This document shows, in pieces, positions 35,248-44,552 of a stretch of DNA of 64,000 nt. Positions within the stretch are counted from its first letter, which is position 1. Every line of letters starts with the position of its first letter. A program made the translations under genes and the position numbers. Under the pieces are notes generated by a model, which was given only the letters and a program-made list of their open reading frames with translations, was not told the origin of the DNA and searched no databases. This DNA is from DAOUJI01 sp965219565. Lineage in GTDB: Bacteria > Chloroflexota > Dehalococcoidia > Lucifugimonadales > JAGWBF01. The stretch lies in NCBI GenBank assembly GCA_965219565.1, contig OZ244780.1, positions 186,001 to 250,000 of the forward strand, given 5' to 3'.

Positions 35248-36210
35248 CTACCCCTGACGCCGGTCCAACGGACTTACGGACTCGGCGATGTCTAGGATGC
35301 GCATGGCCAACCGTGTCTTGTCCCAGTCCGTCTCCATAACCGTAGGCGCTGTCTCGGCCCGCATTCCCAGCCGCTCGATCGCCGGACCGTGGGCTTCATC
35401 CACTTCGTCTATCACGAACACGTCGCAGATGTCCGCGTATTGCCGTGCAACTCCGACGCACGAGACATCGTGGCCCAGTTCCTCCAGCAACTTAGCCGCC
35501 GGACCCCGCAACGCCTCGCCGCCGACGATGGGACTGATTGCAATCCGGGGGCCTGTGAATCCGCTGACGGCCTCCCGAACTCCTTGCACCGCGAGGATGG
35601 GGGCCACGCTGAGGAATGGGTTGGAGGGCGCGAACACCAGGACATCCGCCGTTTCAAGGGCGGTCTGGAATCCAGGACTGGGAACAGCTCCGGCGCTGTC
35701 GTCGAACCGTATCCGGTGTGCCTTAGGCTCACATCTCCGCTGCACGAAATACACCTGGAAGGGCAGCTCTCCCTCGTCTGTGTCCACCACCGTCCGCAGG
35801 GGGGCGTTGGTCATGGGCACGATGGGATGGCGGATGCCCAACAGGCTGCACAACTCCCTGGTCACGTCCGATAGACTGTAACCCTCGTTTAATAATTGGG
35901 TGCGTTTTATGTGGGTCGCCAGGTCCTTGTCCCCCAGGTTAAACCAGGTGGGATTGCCGAAGCGGCCCAGCATACCGAGGGTTTGGAAGGTGTCTCCCGC
36001 CACCCCCCATCCTGTCACGGTGTTGGTCAAGCCTGCCAGGGCGTACATGACGGTGTCCAGATCAGGGGATACGTGGAGGCCGTGGAAAGTCTCGTCGTCG
36101 CCGGTGTTGACTACAATGGTGAGCCTTTCCGGCGGAAGCGCGTGGGACAGGCCCAGCGCCAGCTTGGCTCCGCCGACTCCGCCTGCCAGAGCCAGGACTG
36201 AGCGGGTCAT
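35248..36210 (-). CDS. cofD: 2-phospho-L-lactate transferase CofD
   Basis: 320 residues starting with the family signature ALAGGVGGAKLALGL and VVNTGDDETFHGLHVSPDLDT, followed by NLGDKDLATHIKRT and FAPSNPFLSVAPIL. It transfers the phospholactyl/phosphoenolpyruvyl group to Fo, giving F420-0. The glutamate ligase CofE is not in the window. It lies between cofH and cofC on the same strand. Confidence 0.95.
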   Translation of the reverse strand: MTRSVLALAGGVGGAKLALGLSHALPPERLTIVVNTGDDETFHGLHVSPDLDTVMYALAGLTNTVTGWGVAGDTFQTLGMLGRFGNPTWFNLGDKDLATHIKRTQLLNEGYSLSDVTRELCSLLGIRHPIVPMTNAPLRTVVDTDEGELPFQVYFVQRRCEPKAHRIRFDDSAGAVPSPGFQTALETADVLVFAPSNPFLSVAPILAVQGVREAVSGFTGPRIAISPIVGGEALRGPAAKLLEELGHDVSCVGVARQYADICDVFVIDEVDEAHGPAIERLGMRAETAPTVMETDWDKTRLAMRILDIAESVSPLDRRQG

Positions 36211-36268
36211 GTCCCTGCGTTGAGGCGGTCCCGGTAACCTCTTCCTTGGTGAGCCGAGACCCTCAGGC

Positions 36269-37570
36269 TTACTCTCCCGGACCCGACGCTCCCCCGGAGT
36301 GGCGTGGGTGTTGGAAGCGGAAGTTGTCCATCTTTATCAGATTGAAATAGGAACCGAACCTCGAAGGGTCTTCCACCAGGTCCAGCGGGTCCAGCGGCTC
36401 GTCCTCACTGTCGAACACTTTTATCAGGTCGTAGACGGTGCTCCGTTCGGCGGGCGCCTTGCCGGCGTTGCGGATTAGTTCCCGGAACTGGCTGGGCTTC
36501 ACCAGCTGTCCGTACTGCGCCCCCGCCGACGTTGAGATGCTCTCATTGATGAGGGTGCCTCCCAGGTCGTTGACACCGGCGTTGAGCATCACTTGGGAGA
36601 AGCGGAGGCTCTCCTTGACCCAAGACACCTGCAGGTTGGGGATGCAGTTGTCCAGCATCAGCCGGGATATTGCGTGCACCTTGAGTACGTCGTTGCCGGA
36701 GGGTCCTGTGCGCACGTTGTCCACAAGGCTCTTGCTGTACATGGGAGCCTCGGAGTAGACGAAGCTTAGCGGTACAAACTCGGTGAACCCGCCCGTGCCC
36801 TTCTGAATGTCCCGTATCTTGGCGATGTGCCGGGCGACGTGCTCCGGGGTCTCCACGTGGCCGTACATGATGGTGGAGGTGGTGGGAATGCCCAGCTCAT
36901 GGGCCGTGGTGATAACCTCTACCCACTGGTCTACGGTGATGCGGCCAGGGGATATGCGGTCCCGCATCTCCTGGTCCAGTATCTCCGCAGAGGTCCCGGG
37001 TAGGCTGCCTACGCCTGCGTCCCTCAGCCCTATTAGGTAGTCCTTGATGGTGCATTTAGAGCGTACCGAACCATACAAGACCTCCTCCGGAGAGAAGCCG
37101 TGGACGTGGATTTCGGGAAGCTCCGACTTTATGGCCTCGCACAGCTTGATGTATAGGTCTCCTTCCATCTGGGGAGGGAGTCCGGCCTGGACGCACACCT
37201 CGGTGGCGCCCAGGTCCCAAGCCTCTTTGGCCCGGCGGATAACCTCGCTGACAGGCAGGAAGTACCCTTCTTCCTCACGATGGTCGCGGCTGAAGGCGCA
37301 GAAGCCGCACCGCTTGATGCACACGTTGGTGAAGTTGATGTTCCGGTTGACGACGTAGGTGACGATGTCGCCGACCCGTCGTCTCCGCAACTCGTCCGCC
37401 GCCATCACCAGTGCGTTTAGCTCCAGCCCGGAGGCGTCGAATAGAAAGACCGCATCATCCACCGAGATGTCGTGACCGTCCAGGGCCGAGCCAAGGATTC
37501 GGGCCACCCCGGTGTCGATGCCCTTCAGCATGTGCTCAAGGGCGTGTCCGTTGCCGTTGTTAGATGTCAT
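36269..37570 (-). CDS. cofH: FO synthase subunit 2 CofH (radical SAM)
   Basis: 433 residues. The radical-SAM cluster is CIKRCGFC (NFTNVCIKRCGFCAFSRD), with VCVQAGLPPQMEGDLYI and GTSAEILDQEMRDRI as CofH signatures. With CofG it builds the deazaflavin Fo from tyrosine and a ribityl-aminouracil. Its ATG overlaps the end of cofG by 11 bases. Many actinobacteria fuse the two as FbiC; here they remain separate. Confidence 0.95.
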   Translation of the reverse strand: MTSNNGNGHALEHMLKGIDTGVARILGSALDGHDISVDDAVFLFDASGLELNALVMAADELRRRRVGDIVTYVVNRNINFTNVCIKRCGFCAFSRDHREEEGYFLPVSEVIRRAKEAWDLGATEVCVQAGLPPQMEGDLYIKLCEAIKSELPEIHVHGFSPEEVLYGSVRSKCTIKDYLIGLRDAGVGSLPGTSAEILDQEMRDRISPGRITVDQWVEVITTAHELGIPTTSTIMYGHVETPEHVARHIAKIRDIQKGTGGFTEFVPLSFVYSEAPMYSKSLVDNVRTGPSGNDVLKVHAISRLMLDNCIPNLQVSWVKESLRFSQVMLNAGVNDLGGTLINESISTSAGAQYGQLVKPSQFRELIRNAGKAPAERSTVYDLIKVFDSEDEPLDPLDLVEDPSRFGSYFNLIKMDNFRFQHPRHSGGASGPGE

Positions 37571-38861
37571 AGCGGTCTATGCCCCCTTTCACGTACCCCT
37601 CGTCGTCGGAAAGGGAGAAGACCCGTTCTCGGAGGGACTCAGGGATGAATTCGTCGCCGCCAGTGATGTATTCAGGATAGACGGGCAGGCGCGGCCTCAG
37701 GTTGAAACCCAGCGCCTCGGTGTTCTGACGGAGGTCAGCTATCTGGGGCCACGGGGCTTCGGGGTTCACGAAGTCGATGGTTAGGGGAGAGACGCCTCCC
37801 CAGTCGTTTATTCCGGCCATAAGGTATATGGGATAGTCGTCGTAGCTCAGGTTGGGGGGCACCTGCAGGTTCACGGTGGGCCCGAGAATGAGGCGGGCCG
37901 CAGCGGTCGTCCACAGCAGGTCCTCCGTGGAGGCGTCCATCTGGTCGGCCATAGGAGTCTGCGGCTTGGCTCGGAAGTTCTGGATGATGACTTCCTGTAT
38001 GTGGCCGTAACGCCGGTGAAGTTCCCGGAGCTCCAGCAGGGACTCCACCCGCTCCCGGCGGGTCTCTCCTATGCCTATCAGAATTCCGGTTGTGAAGGCC
38101 ACCTTTTGCTCTCCGGCTATCTCCAGCGTCTTGACCCGTACCGTGGGCCTCTTGCTGGGAGCGTGTTCATGGGGGCCGCCCGCCTCTGAAAGCCGAGGGC
38201 TGAGGCTCTCCACCATGATTCCCATGGATGCGTTCACGTCGCGCAGGTGCGCCATTTCCCGGCGGCTCATGGTTCCAGGATTGGCGTGGGGCAGCAAGGA
38301 GGTCTCATCCAGCACCAGCTTGCTCACGTGGGCCAGGTAGTCCAGGGTGGTCTTGAAGCCGTGGGACTTCAGCCACTCGCCAGCTTCGGGATACCGTTGC
38401 TCCGGGCGTTCTCCCAGCGTGAACAGGGCTTCCGTGCATCCTAACTCGGCCCCCTTCCGGGCCACGTCCAGGACCTCCGACGGGGTCATGTAGAGCCTGG
38501 AGGCTTGGTCGGGGGACTGCCGGAAGGTGCAATAGCCGCAGAAGTCGCGGCACAAGTGGGTTAGTGGAATGAACACCTTGGGCGAGAAAGTGACGTCCCG
38601 CCCTCGGCCCTGGTCTCGGATGATGGACGCGACTCGGCAAAGATGGGCCAGGTCCGGGGCGTCAGAGTCTACGAATGTGAAACACTGCTCCGGAGACAGG
38701 TCTTCTCCATGAAGGGCGGCGTCCAGCGCCTTCTGCACAGGGCCGGAGGCCCCGGTCGCAGGCGCGTCCTCAAATGCCAGGAGGTCGGCCGCCCGCCGGG
38801 GACCCGGACGGTCCGCAGTGGGCGCCAGGGGCGTTGTCGGTCTAGATCCGGAGTGTGACAT
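37560..38861 (-). CDS. cofG: FO synthase subunit 1 CofG (radical SAM)
   Basis: About 433 residues. The radical-SAM cluster is CRDFCGYC (THLCRDFCGYCTFRQSP), followed by ALFTLGERPE and a long barrel. It is the CofG partner of the overlapping cofH. ATG 38861 has GAGAG upstream; ATG 38894 lacks a ribosome site. The first 60 residues are a Pro/Ala-rich extension. Confidence 0.94.
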   Translation of the reverse strand: MSHSGSRPTTPLAPTADRPGPRRAADLLAFEDAPATGASGPVQKALDAALHGEDLSPEQCFTFVDSDAPDLAHLCRVASIIRDQGRGRDVTFSPKVFIPLTHLCRDFCGYCTFRQSPDQASRLYMTPSEVLDVARKGAELGCTEALFTLGERPEQRYPEAGEWLKSHGFKTTLDYLAHVSKLVLDETSLLPHANPGTMSRREMAHLRDVNASMGIMVESLSPRLSEAGGPHEHAPSKRPTVRVKTLEIAGEQKVAFTTGILIGIGETRRERVESLLELRELHRRYGHIQEVIIQNFRAKPQTPMADQMDASTEDLLWTTAAARLILGPTVNLQVPPNLSYDDYPIYLMAGINDWGGVSPLTIDFVNPEAPWPQIADLRQNTEALGFNLRPRLPVYPEYITGGDEFIPESLRERVFSLSDDEGYVKGGIDRYDI

Positions 38862-38935
38862 ATCTCTCGCAGAGCAGAATGTGTGGTCAGGCATACAATT
38901 CTACATGCAACGGTTGACGCCGTGAATACAGGACT

Positions 38936-39619
38936 CTACGGCCTCGGCGTGTAATCGGTGGGCCTCATCAGGTAGGCTTGGTAGTCCACCAGTATGGGGC
39001 CGTCCTTCTCCGAGTCGTCCCGGGCTTTGTGCCATTCCGGGTCGGTTACCATCCCGATCCAGTTCTCCTCCCGTTTCGCGATGCTCTCGAAGCTCAGCAT
39101 CCACACAATGCGGTTGTTTGTGCCCACGTCGTCCGTCCAGAACCCGACGGTCTCCATGCCGTGTTTCTGGAGCAGGCCGATGGCGTGATTGGCGAAACGG
39201 GCGTGGAGGTTGGGCAGCTTTCCGGGGACCGCGTTGTAGTAGCGCAGCTCAACTACGTTGGACTTGTCGCTCCAATGGGGCGACGGAAAGTAGTCGGTGC
39301 AACGCATCAGGGTGTTGTGCACCCTGGAAGTCAGGGGGCCATCGACTTCAGAGGCGGCCCGCGCCTCCAGCCATTCCGGGTCCCGCTGGAAAGAGCCCCA
39401 GATTCGCTCCCGCTCGGCCATGTTCTCAAAAGTGGTCACGTAGATGAGGCGCATGTTGGCGTTGTTGGCCATGGCAGACATGTTGACCTCTTCCGTCCAG
39501 AAGCCGAATATGCCCACCCCATGCTTCTGGAACAGGCCGATGGTGTGGTCAGAGAAACGCCGGTGCAAGGCGTCAAATTTGCCGGGAGCGGGTTCGTATA
39601 TCCGAAGCTCGTAAATCAT
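38936..39619 (-). CDS. NIPSNAP family protein, copy 1
   Basis: 227 residues with two dimeric alpha+beta-barrel NIPSNAP domains: MIYELRIYEPAPGKF with FGFWTEEV, and VVELRYYNAVPGKLPNL with VGFWTDDVG. GGGAGG lies six bases upstream of the ATG. It is the most downstream of three tandem paralogues that precede cofG. NIPSNAP proteins are widespread, and their bacterial function is unknown. The identical strand and short spacing suggest one operon. Confidence 0.88.
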   Translation of the reverse strand: MIYELRIYEPAPGKFDALHRRFSDHTIGLFQKHGVGIFGFWTEEVNMSAMANNANMRLIYVTTFENMAERERIWGSFQRDPEWLEARAASEVDGPLTSRVHNTLMRCTDYFPSPHWSDKSNVVELRYYNAVPGKLPNLHARFANHAIGLLQKHGMETVGFWTDDVGTNNRIVWMLSFESIAKREENWIGMVTDPEWHKARDDSEKDGPILVDYQAYLMRPTDYTPRP

Positions 39620-39636
39620 AGCTGCCTCCCTGATGT

Positions 39637-39670
39637 CCCCTCTCCCTCTGGGAGAGGGCTGGGGTGAGGG
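39637..39670. repeat. Dispersed inverted repeat between NIPSNAP copies
   Basis: CCCCTCTCCCTCTGGGAGAG continues as GGCTGGGGTGAGGG: the best-formed copy of the CCCTCTCC/GGAGAGGG element, 17 bases upstream of NIPSNAP copy 1. Confidence 0.65.
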
Positions 39671-39680
39671 CCGTCGCTCT

Positions 39681-40334
39681 CTATCTGCCTATCCCCGTCG
39701 GACTCATTATGCGGGTTTCCCAGGACCCTACAATCTCACCGTCTTTGATGGACTCAGCAAGCACGCTGGGCCACTCATCGTCGGTCCTGAAGGAGTTCCA
39801 ACACTGTTCTCTGTGGGCCAGGCTGTCGTAGCCCACTATCCAGACCAACCGGGTGGAATCGCCTACCAGCTCTGTCCAGTAGCCCACTACGTTCATACCG
39901 TGCTTACGGAGCAGCCGGTCCGAGTGGTCTGCGAACCTCCTGTTCAGGGCGGGCAGGTTGCCAGGCGTGGCATAGTAGAATCTCAGTTCGTGTATAGGAT
40001 TCACGCTGAAGTCCGGTGTCGGAGAATAGTAAGTGGGCTCCAGGACCACGTTGTCGACCCGCTGTGTGACCCCTTGGAGTTCAACTCCGTGTTGGGCCGA
40101 CCTGGGTTGCCATTCAGGGTCGCTGCGAAAGCCTGCCAGCGCCTTGTTTCTTTCCTCAAAGGTCTCGTAGATCCAGAAGTAGGTTATCTTGCTGCCGCGG
40201 CCTATCACGTCGGTCCAGAAACCGTCGCTCCTTAGGCCGTGCTTCTCGAACAGGCGGTGGGCAAGCCTCAGCCTGTCCACCTCCTTGGCCTGGTTCCCGG
40301 GTGTCGTGTAGTACTCACGAAGCTCGTACAGCAT
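39681..40334 (-). CDS. NIPSNAP family protein, copy 2
   Basis: About 217 residues, again two domains: MLYELREYYTTPGNQAK with SDGFWTDVIG, and IHELRFYYATPGNLPALNRR with VVGYWTELVG. ATG 40334 follows AGGTGGAG; GTG 40343 is unlikely. It is clearly related to its neighbours but diverged, which argues for old duplication. Confidence 0.88.
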   Translation of the reverse strand: MLYELREYYTTPGNQAKEVDRLRLAHRLFEKHGLRSDGFWTDVIGRGSKITYFWIYETFEERNKALAGFRSDPEWQPRSAQHGVELQGVTQRVDNVVLEPTYYSPTPDFSVNPIHELRFYYATPGNLPALNRRFADHSDRLLRKHGMNVVGYWTELVGDSTRLVWIVGYDSLAHREQCWNSFRTDDEWPSVLAESIKDGEIVGSWETRIMSPTGIGR

Positions 40335-40465
40335 TGGCTCCACCTGTTAAGACTGAATGTTGAATCCGTCCCCACTACGTCTGCGTTTCGAAGTCAGAGG
40401 ACCGGGTCTGTGGCTGTCGAAGGGGTAGTGTGACGGGAGCCCTCCAGTTCGGGATTATCTAACCG

Positions 40466-41113
40466 TTAGGAGCGAAGAGGAGCGAGCATCCGGCTTTCGG
40501 GGTACGCCACAAGCTCCCCGTTCTTGGTCGACTCTGCGGACACCCCCGGCCACTCCTCGTCGGTCCTGAAGGAGTTCCAGCACTCCTCCCGGTGGGCCAG
40601 GCTGTCGAACTCGATGACCCACACCAGCTGGTTGGACGTGCCGAAAGCCTCCGTCCAATACCCCAGCACGTTCATTCCGTGCCTGCGCAAAATCCGGTCG
40701 GAGTTGTCCTGGAAGCGGCGGTTCAGGTCTGCCAGCTTCCCCGGCACCGCGTGGTAGATACGGAGTTCGTGGACTTTGCTGAAGTCGAAGACGGGTTCAG
40801 GGGAATATGCCGTAGGCGTCAGCATCTTATTGTGTATCCGGGCCGTGATTTCCCCGTGTTCTGCGCGTTCCCTGTCTGTCAGGTCTTTCCACTCCTGGTC
40901 TGAAACGAAGGAACCCAGTTTGGTGTTCCTCTCGGTCATGTCCTCGTATTTCCACATGTAGGTGACCTGCGGCCCCCGGCCGATTATGTCCGTCCAGAAG
41001 ACGGGAGCATTCAGATCGTGCTTCTTGAAGAGCCGGCCAGCCTCCTTGATATGGCTCTCCAAAGCTGGGCCCTTCCCTGGATTGGCTTCGTATGTACGCA
41101 ATTCATAGAGCAT
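40466..41113 (-). CDS. NIPSNAP family protein, copy 3
   Basis: 215 residues with MLYELRTYEANPGKGPAL / PVFWTDIIG and VHELRIYHAVPGKLADLNRR / LGYWTEAFG. AGGACG lies six bases upstream of the ATG. It is the first of the trio, 11 bases after ruvB on the same strand; a featureless gap of about 130 bases separates it from copy 2. Confidence 0.88.
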   Translation of the reverse strand: MLYELRTYEANPGKGPALESHIKEAGRLFKKHDLNAPVFWTDIIGRGPQVTYMWKYEDMTERNTKLGSFVSDQEWKDLTDRERAEHGEITARIHNKMLTPTAYSPEPVFDFSKVHELRIYHAVPGKLADLNRRFQDNSDRILRRHGMNVLGYWTEAFGTSNQLVWVIEFDSLAHREECWNSFRTDEEWPGVSAESTKNGELVAYPESRMLAPLRS

Positions 41114-41124
41114 TTTCAGCGTCC

Positions 41125-42153
41125 TTACAGGAGTCTGACCTGAGGCGACGGGGCCTTCTCGGGAAAGTCCCGCCCCAGGTGCGAGTATGCCTGCCGTGTG
41201 GCCATCCTGCCTCTGGGAGTGCGGTCCAGGAATCCCAACTGAAGAAGGTAAGGCTCGTAGATGTCCATTATCGTGTCGGCGTCCTCACCGATGGAAGCTG
41301 CCAGGGTGTCCAGCCCCACCGGCCCGCCCGAGAACTTGTCTACGATGCTCTCCAGCAGCCTTTGGTCGATTTGGTCCAGCCCAAGGGAATCGACCTCCAG
41401 CTTGGCAAGCCCTTCGCTGGCGATTTCCCCGGTTATTCTACCATCGGCCATTACCTGTGCATAGTCCCGCGTACGTTTGAGCAGCCGGTTGGCCACACGC
41501 GGCGTGCTGCGGGCCCTTCCCGCTATGGTCGTCACCCCATCCTGGTCGATGTCCACGCCCAGGATGCGGGCCGAACGGTCCACTATGGACTCCATGGCGG
41601 GCCGGTCGTAGAAGTCCAGCCGGAAGACCGAGCCGAACCGGTCTCTGAGAGGCGGGCTGACCATGCCGTAGCGGGTGGTGGCGCCTATCAACGTGAAAGA
41701 GTTGATGCGTAGGTTTATGTTCCGGGCGCCCAGCCCTTTCCCGACCACCCAGGAGAGGAAGAAGTCTTCCATGGCCGGGTAGAGCACCTCTTCCACGACC
41801 CGGGAGAGGCGGTGAATCTCGTCTATGAAGAGGACGTCGCCGGTGTTCAGGCTGGTAAGGATCGCCGCCATGTCCCCGGCCCGCTCTATGGCCGGGCCGG
41901 ACGTCACCTTGATGGCGACGGCCATCTCCTGGGCGATGATATGGGCCAGCGTGGTCTTTCCCAGGCCCGGAGGTCCGTAGATGATGACGTGGTCCAGCGG
42001 ATCGCCCCTCATACGGGCGGCCTGCATTGCGATGTTCAGGTTGTCCTTGACGGATTCCTGGCCTACGAAGTCCCTCAGCTGCCTTGGCCTGAGGGAGGAG
42101 TCGAGGGCGTCGTCCTCACCCTGCGACGCCCCGGAGACCAGCCGCTCGGTCAT
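41125..42153 (-). CDS. ruvB: Holliday junction branch-migration ATPase RuvB
   Basis: 342 residues: Walker A GPPGLGKTTLA, Walker B FIDEIHRL, sensor GATTRYGMVSPPLRDRFG and a C-terminal winged helix (GFLDRTPRGRMATRQAY). It drives branch migration with RuvA; neither ruvA nor ruvC is adjacent. It starts the minus-strand run that leads through the NIPSNAP genes to the F420 genes. Confidence 0.96.
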   Translation of the reverse strand: MTERLVSGASQGEDDALDSSLRPRQLRDFVGQESVKDNLNIAMQAARMRGDPLDHVIIYGPPGLGKTTLAHIIAQEMAVAIKVTSGPAIERAGDMAAILTSLNTGDVLFIDEIHRLSRVVEEVLYPAMEDFFLSWVVGKGLGARNINLRINSFTLIGATTRYGMVSPPLRDRFGSVFRLDFYDRPAMESIVDRSARILGVDIDQDGVTTIAGRARSTPRVANRLLKRTRDYAQVMADGRITGEIASEGLAKLEVDSLGLDQIDQRLLESIVDKFSGGPVGLDTLAASIGEDADTIMDIYEPYLLQLGFLDRTPRGRMATRQAYSHLGRDFPEKAPSPQVRLL

Positions 42154-42229
42154 CGGACCGGCGCCTTTGCTTGGACATGGGTCAACAGGGTGTCTTTCAT
42201 CTCATCCGTTGCATCTACGGGTATCGGCG

Positions 42230-43177
42230 TCAAATGATACGGAGCGTATGGTGGAATATCTCGGTTATGAAATCCTCCCAAGCATCTGCGTCGTTCAGAA
42301 TGTCGTAGAGCAGGAAGTCCCTGGTGACATGCAGTTCGTTCAGCCGACTTCTCATTGCGGGGGTCACGATGCCAAGAACGGCAAGGTTCCGGGATCTGAT
42401 GGGGGTTTGGTCAAAGCTCTTTTGAATGGCACCCAGACGCTCAAGAGCCGCAGCCGGGTCGGTGCCACTCTTTATCTCAACGGTGGACACGATTTCCCAT
42501 TCCCCATCGTTAAGGCTCTCAAACTTGATGTCCGGTTCGGACCCGTAGACCATCCTCACGTTGCCGTCGTGACCGAGCAACGTGGTTGGCCCTTCGACCA
42601 CCGAAGGGATTGACTCGTTACGGGCCAACCACTCGGAAATACCGTCTTTCACCGTGGTCTCACCCTCCTGCCCAACGAGGTTCCGCAACGCTCCGTCTTC
42701 AGTGAGGCCGATGGTGACCAGAATATTCCTGTACCCGTTTTCCAGGGTCCACCCGTCCGTCCCGGTGATGATTACCGAGATAACGGCGTTGTAAATGCGG
42801 GCCACATGGAGACACCTTGTAGACGCTGGCGGTCGGCGCAGAGTGCCGTCCTCCCACTTGTTCACCGGGCCAACCAGCAACTGCACGCGCTTCAGGGAAA
42901 GGGTGGCGATTCCCCGGTAGTGCAGGGAGGTTTGCGGATGGGATTGCAGGAGGTCCGGGTGGGCAAAGACTAACTTGGGGTCAACCTGCGCCTGGACAAT
43001 ATGCTCCCAAGCCTCCGGCGCAATTGCCAAGTCCTCTAACCGACCCTCAAAGTCAAGCGGGGCGGTGAATTCGCGGATTGTCGCCCTGACTCCCTTATCG
43101 GGGCGCCGCCGGATACTCTCCGAGAGTATCAGTGCCCGTCGTCTGGCCTCTTCTAGGCGGGCGTCCCGGTCAACCAT
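42230..43177 (-). CDS. Type II restriction endonuclease, XcyI-like
   Basis: 315 residues. The C-terminal third has a PD-(D/E)xK nuclease site: SEPDIKFE (Pro-Asp at 215-216) and VEIKSG (Glu-Ile-Lys at 234-236). Overall layout resembles the XcyI/Cfr9I family, which cuts CCCGGG; that target is recalled by analogy only. The ATG overlaps the end of the methyltransferase gene by eight bases, so the nuclease is made after or with the methylase. Confidence 0.72.
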   Translation of the reverse strand: MVDRDARLEEARRRALILSESIRRRPDKGVRATIREFTAPLDFEGRLEDLAIAPEAWEHIVQAQVDPKLVFAHPDLLQSHPQTSLHYRGIATLSLKRVQLLVGPVNKWEDGTLRRPPASTRCLHVARIYNAVISVIITGTDGWTLENGYRNILVTIGLTEDGALRNLVGQEGETTVKDGISEWLARNESIPSVVEGPTTLLGHDGNVRMVYGSEPDIKFESLNDGEWEIVSTVEIKSGTDPAAALERLGAIQKSFDQTPIRSRNLAVLGIVTPAMRSRLNELHVTRDFLLYDILNDADAWEDFITEIFHHTLRII

Positions 43178-44552
43178 CGGTCTTTCTCCAGTGATAGACG
43201 CATTTCCTCAGTTCTTTCCGCCCGAACCGCCCCATCTGCTGACTGGAGTTTCCCTTGCCCCGGTTGAGAGTCCAAATGGCCTCGCAGCGGAATCCCGATT
43301 GCTCGGCAAAGTCTGACAGAATAAGGTCAACGGGAATCTCCTGGCCGTGATAGCGGACATTATCGTTGACCATGAAGACGTTGGCGCCAGGTGTGACCAG
43401 CCGACCGAGTTCGCTGACCACCAGGGCCATTTCAGTGAAGTAGTTTTCAACAAGACTGATCACATTACGGTTGCTCAGGTTGTCGGCGTCGTGCTTGAGG
43501 ATTTGCAACGCTTCCTGCAAAGCGGCTTGGTTGTCGGTCATGCCGAACGCCTTGGAGAGTCGCGGAGAATCCCCGTATTCTTGGGGTAGCGACTCCCGCT
43601 TAGACCTGTTTTCCACAGTTGCCGACAGCAGAGTCTGGCGCAGTTCCTTCAACCGGGCCGCATCGTATCCCAAGTATGCCAACTCAAGGGCATAGATGCG
43701 GGTGTAGTCGTACCGATTGGCGTAGGGAGGAGAAGTCACCACGACGTCGAAACTGGCGTCCGGCAACTTGCGGAGTTCCGTCAGACTGGACCCGTCCACA
43801 AACTTAGGATCCGCGCCGCCGTACCTCTCCTTGAGTACCGGGATATCGTTGGCTATCTCATCTAACCGCCGACGGAGTGCTTGGGCTAGGGTAGGAAGAA
43901 ACGGCTTGTGTAGCTTCGGTTTAACATCCCGCCCGGATTGCGGGTCCCAGCGCAAAAACTGTCCATCCTTGCGGGTGTAGCTGACTTCCTCCAAGACGCT
44001 GACACACGCCAAGGTTAAAAGGGTATGGAGAGATGGGTCGGTAATTCCGGCGATAAACTCTCGTGCCTTGGCCAGGTCCCTTTCGGCCCGCTCGGGGAAG
44101 GCTTGTTCGGTGATAGGGACATGACGGAAAAGCAGGGCGGCGTCGTATTGTTCTCCCGATAGAGCATTAATCAGGTCGTTCGATGCTCGAATGAATTGTT
44201 CAGATTGCAGGCCGTTGGAGGCGGCTACGATCGCTTTGGCTGATAGGTTCCCGATGGGCATAATCTCAATGCCCGTTCCTCTTATACCTAAACTACCAGC
44301 TGTGAGGGGGGCGGTCCCGGAGCCGGAAAACGGGTCCAGGAGTGTCTTGGCGTTGGTACGAGCAAGAAGTCCTCGGACCAGTTCGGTGGAAAACCCTTCT
44401 TTGTACTTCAGCCAGCGAAGACCCGGTACTTCTTTGTTTCCCTGGTAAGAAACCAGCTTGCGGCTTAGACTACTCTCGGCAGATATTCGGGCCGCAAAGC
44501 GGTCATACAAGCTCCGTCGGGCCATGGTAAGCCCAGGAACGGGAATTGGCAT
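43170..44552 (-). CDS. DNA methyltransferase, probably N4-cytosine
   Basis: 460 residues. SAM-binding motif I DPFSGSGTAPLTAG is at 73-86 and catalytic motif IV TSPPYANRYDY at about 273; Ser-Pro-Pro-Tyr indicates N4-cytosine methylation. FMVNDNVRYHGQEIP is a later core motif. ATG 44525 is an alternative start. With the overlapping nuclease it forms a complete type II system. Confidence 0.85.
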   Translation of the reverse strand: MPIPVPGLTMARRSLYDRFAARISAESSLSRKLVSYQGNKEVPGLRWLKYKEGFSTELVRGLLARTNAKTLLDPFSGSGTAPLTAGSLGIRGTGIEIMPIGNLSAKAIVAASNGLQSEQFIRASNDLINALSGEQYDAALLFRHVPITEQAFPERAERDLAKAREFIAGITDPSLHTLLTLACVSVLEEVSYTRKDGQFLRWDPQSGRDVKPKLHKPFLPTLAQALRRRLDEIANDIPVLKERYGGADPKFVDGSSLTELRKLPDASFDVVVTSPPYANRYDYTRIYALELAYLGYDAARLKELRQTLLSATVENRSKRESLPQEYGDSPRLSKAFGMTDNQAALQEALQILKHDADNLSNRNVISLVENYFTEMALVVSELGRLVTPGANVFMVNDNVRYHGQEIPVDLILSDFAEQSGFRCEAIWTLNRGKGNSSQQMGRFGRKELRKCVYHWRKTDG

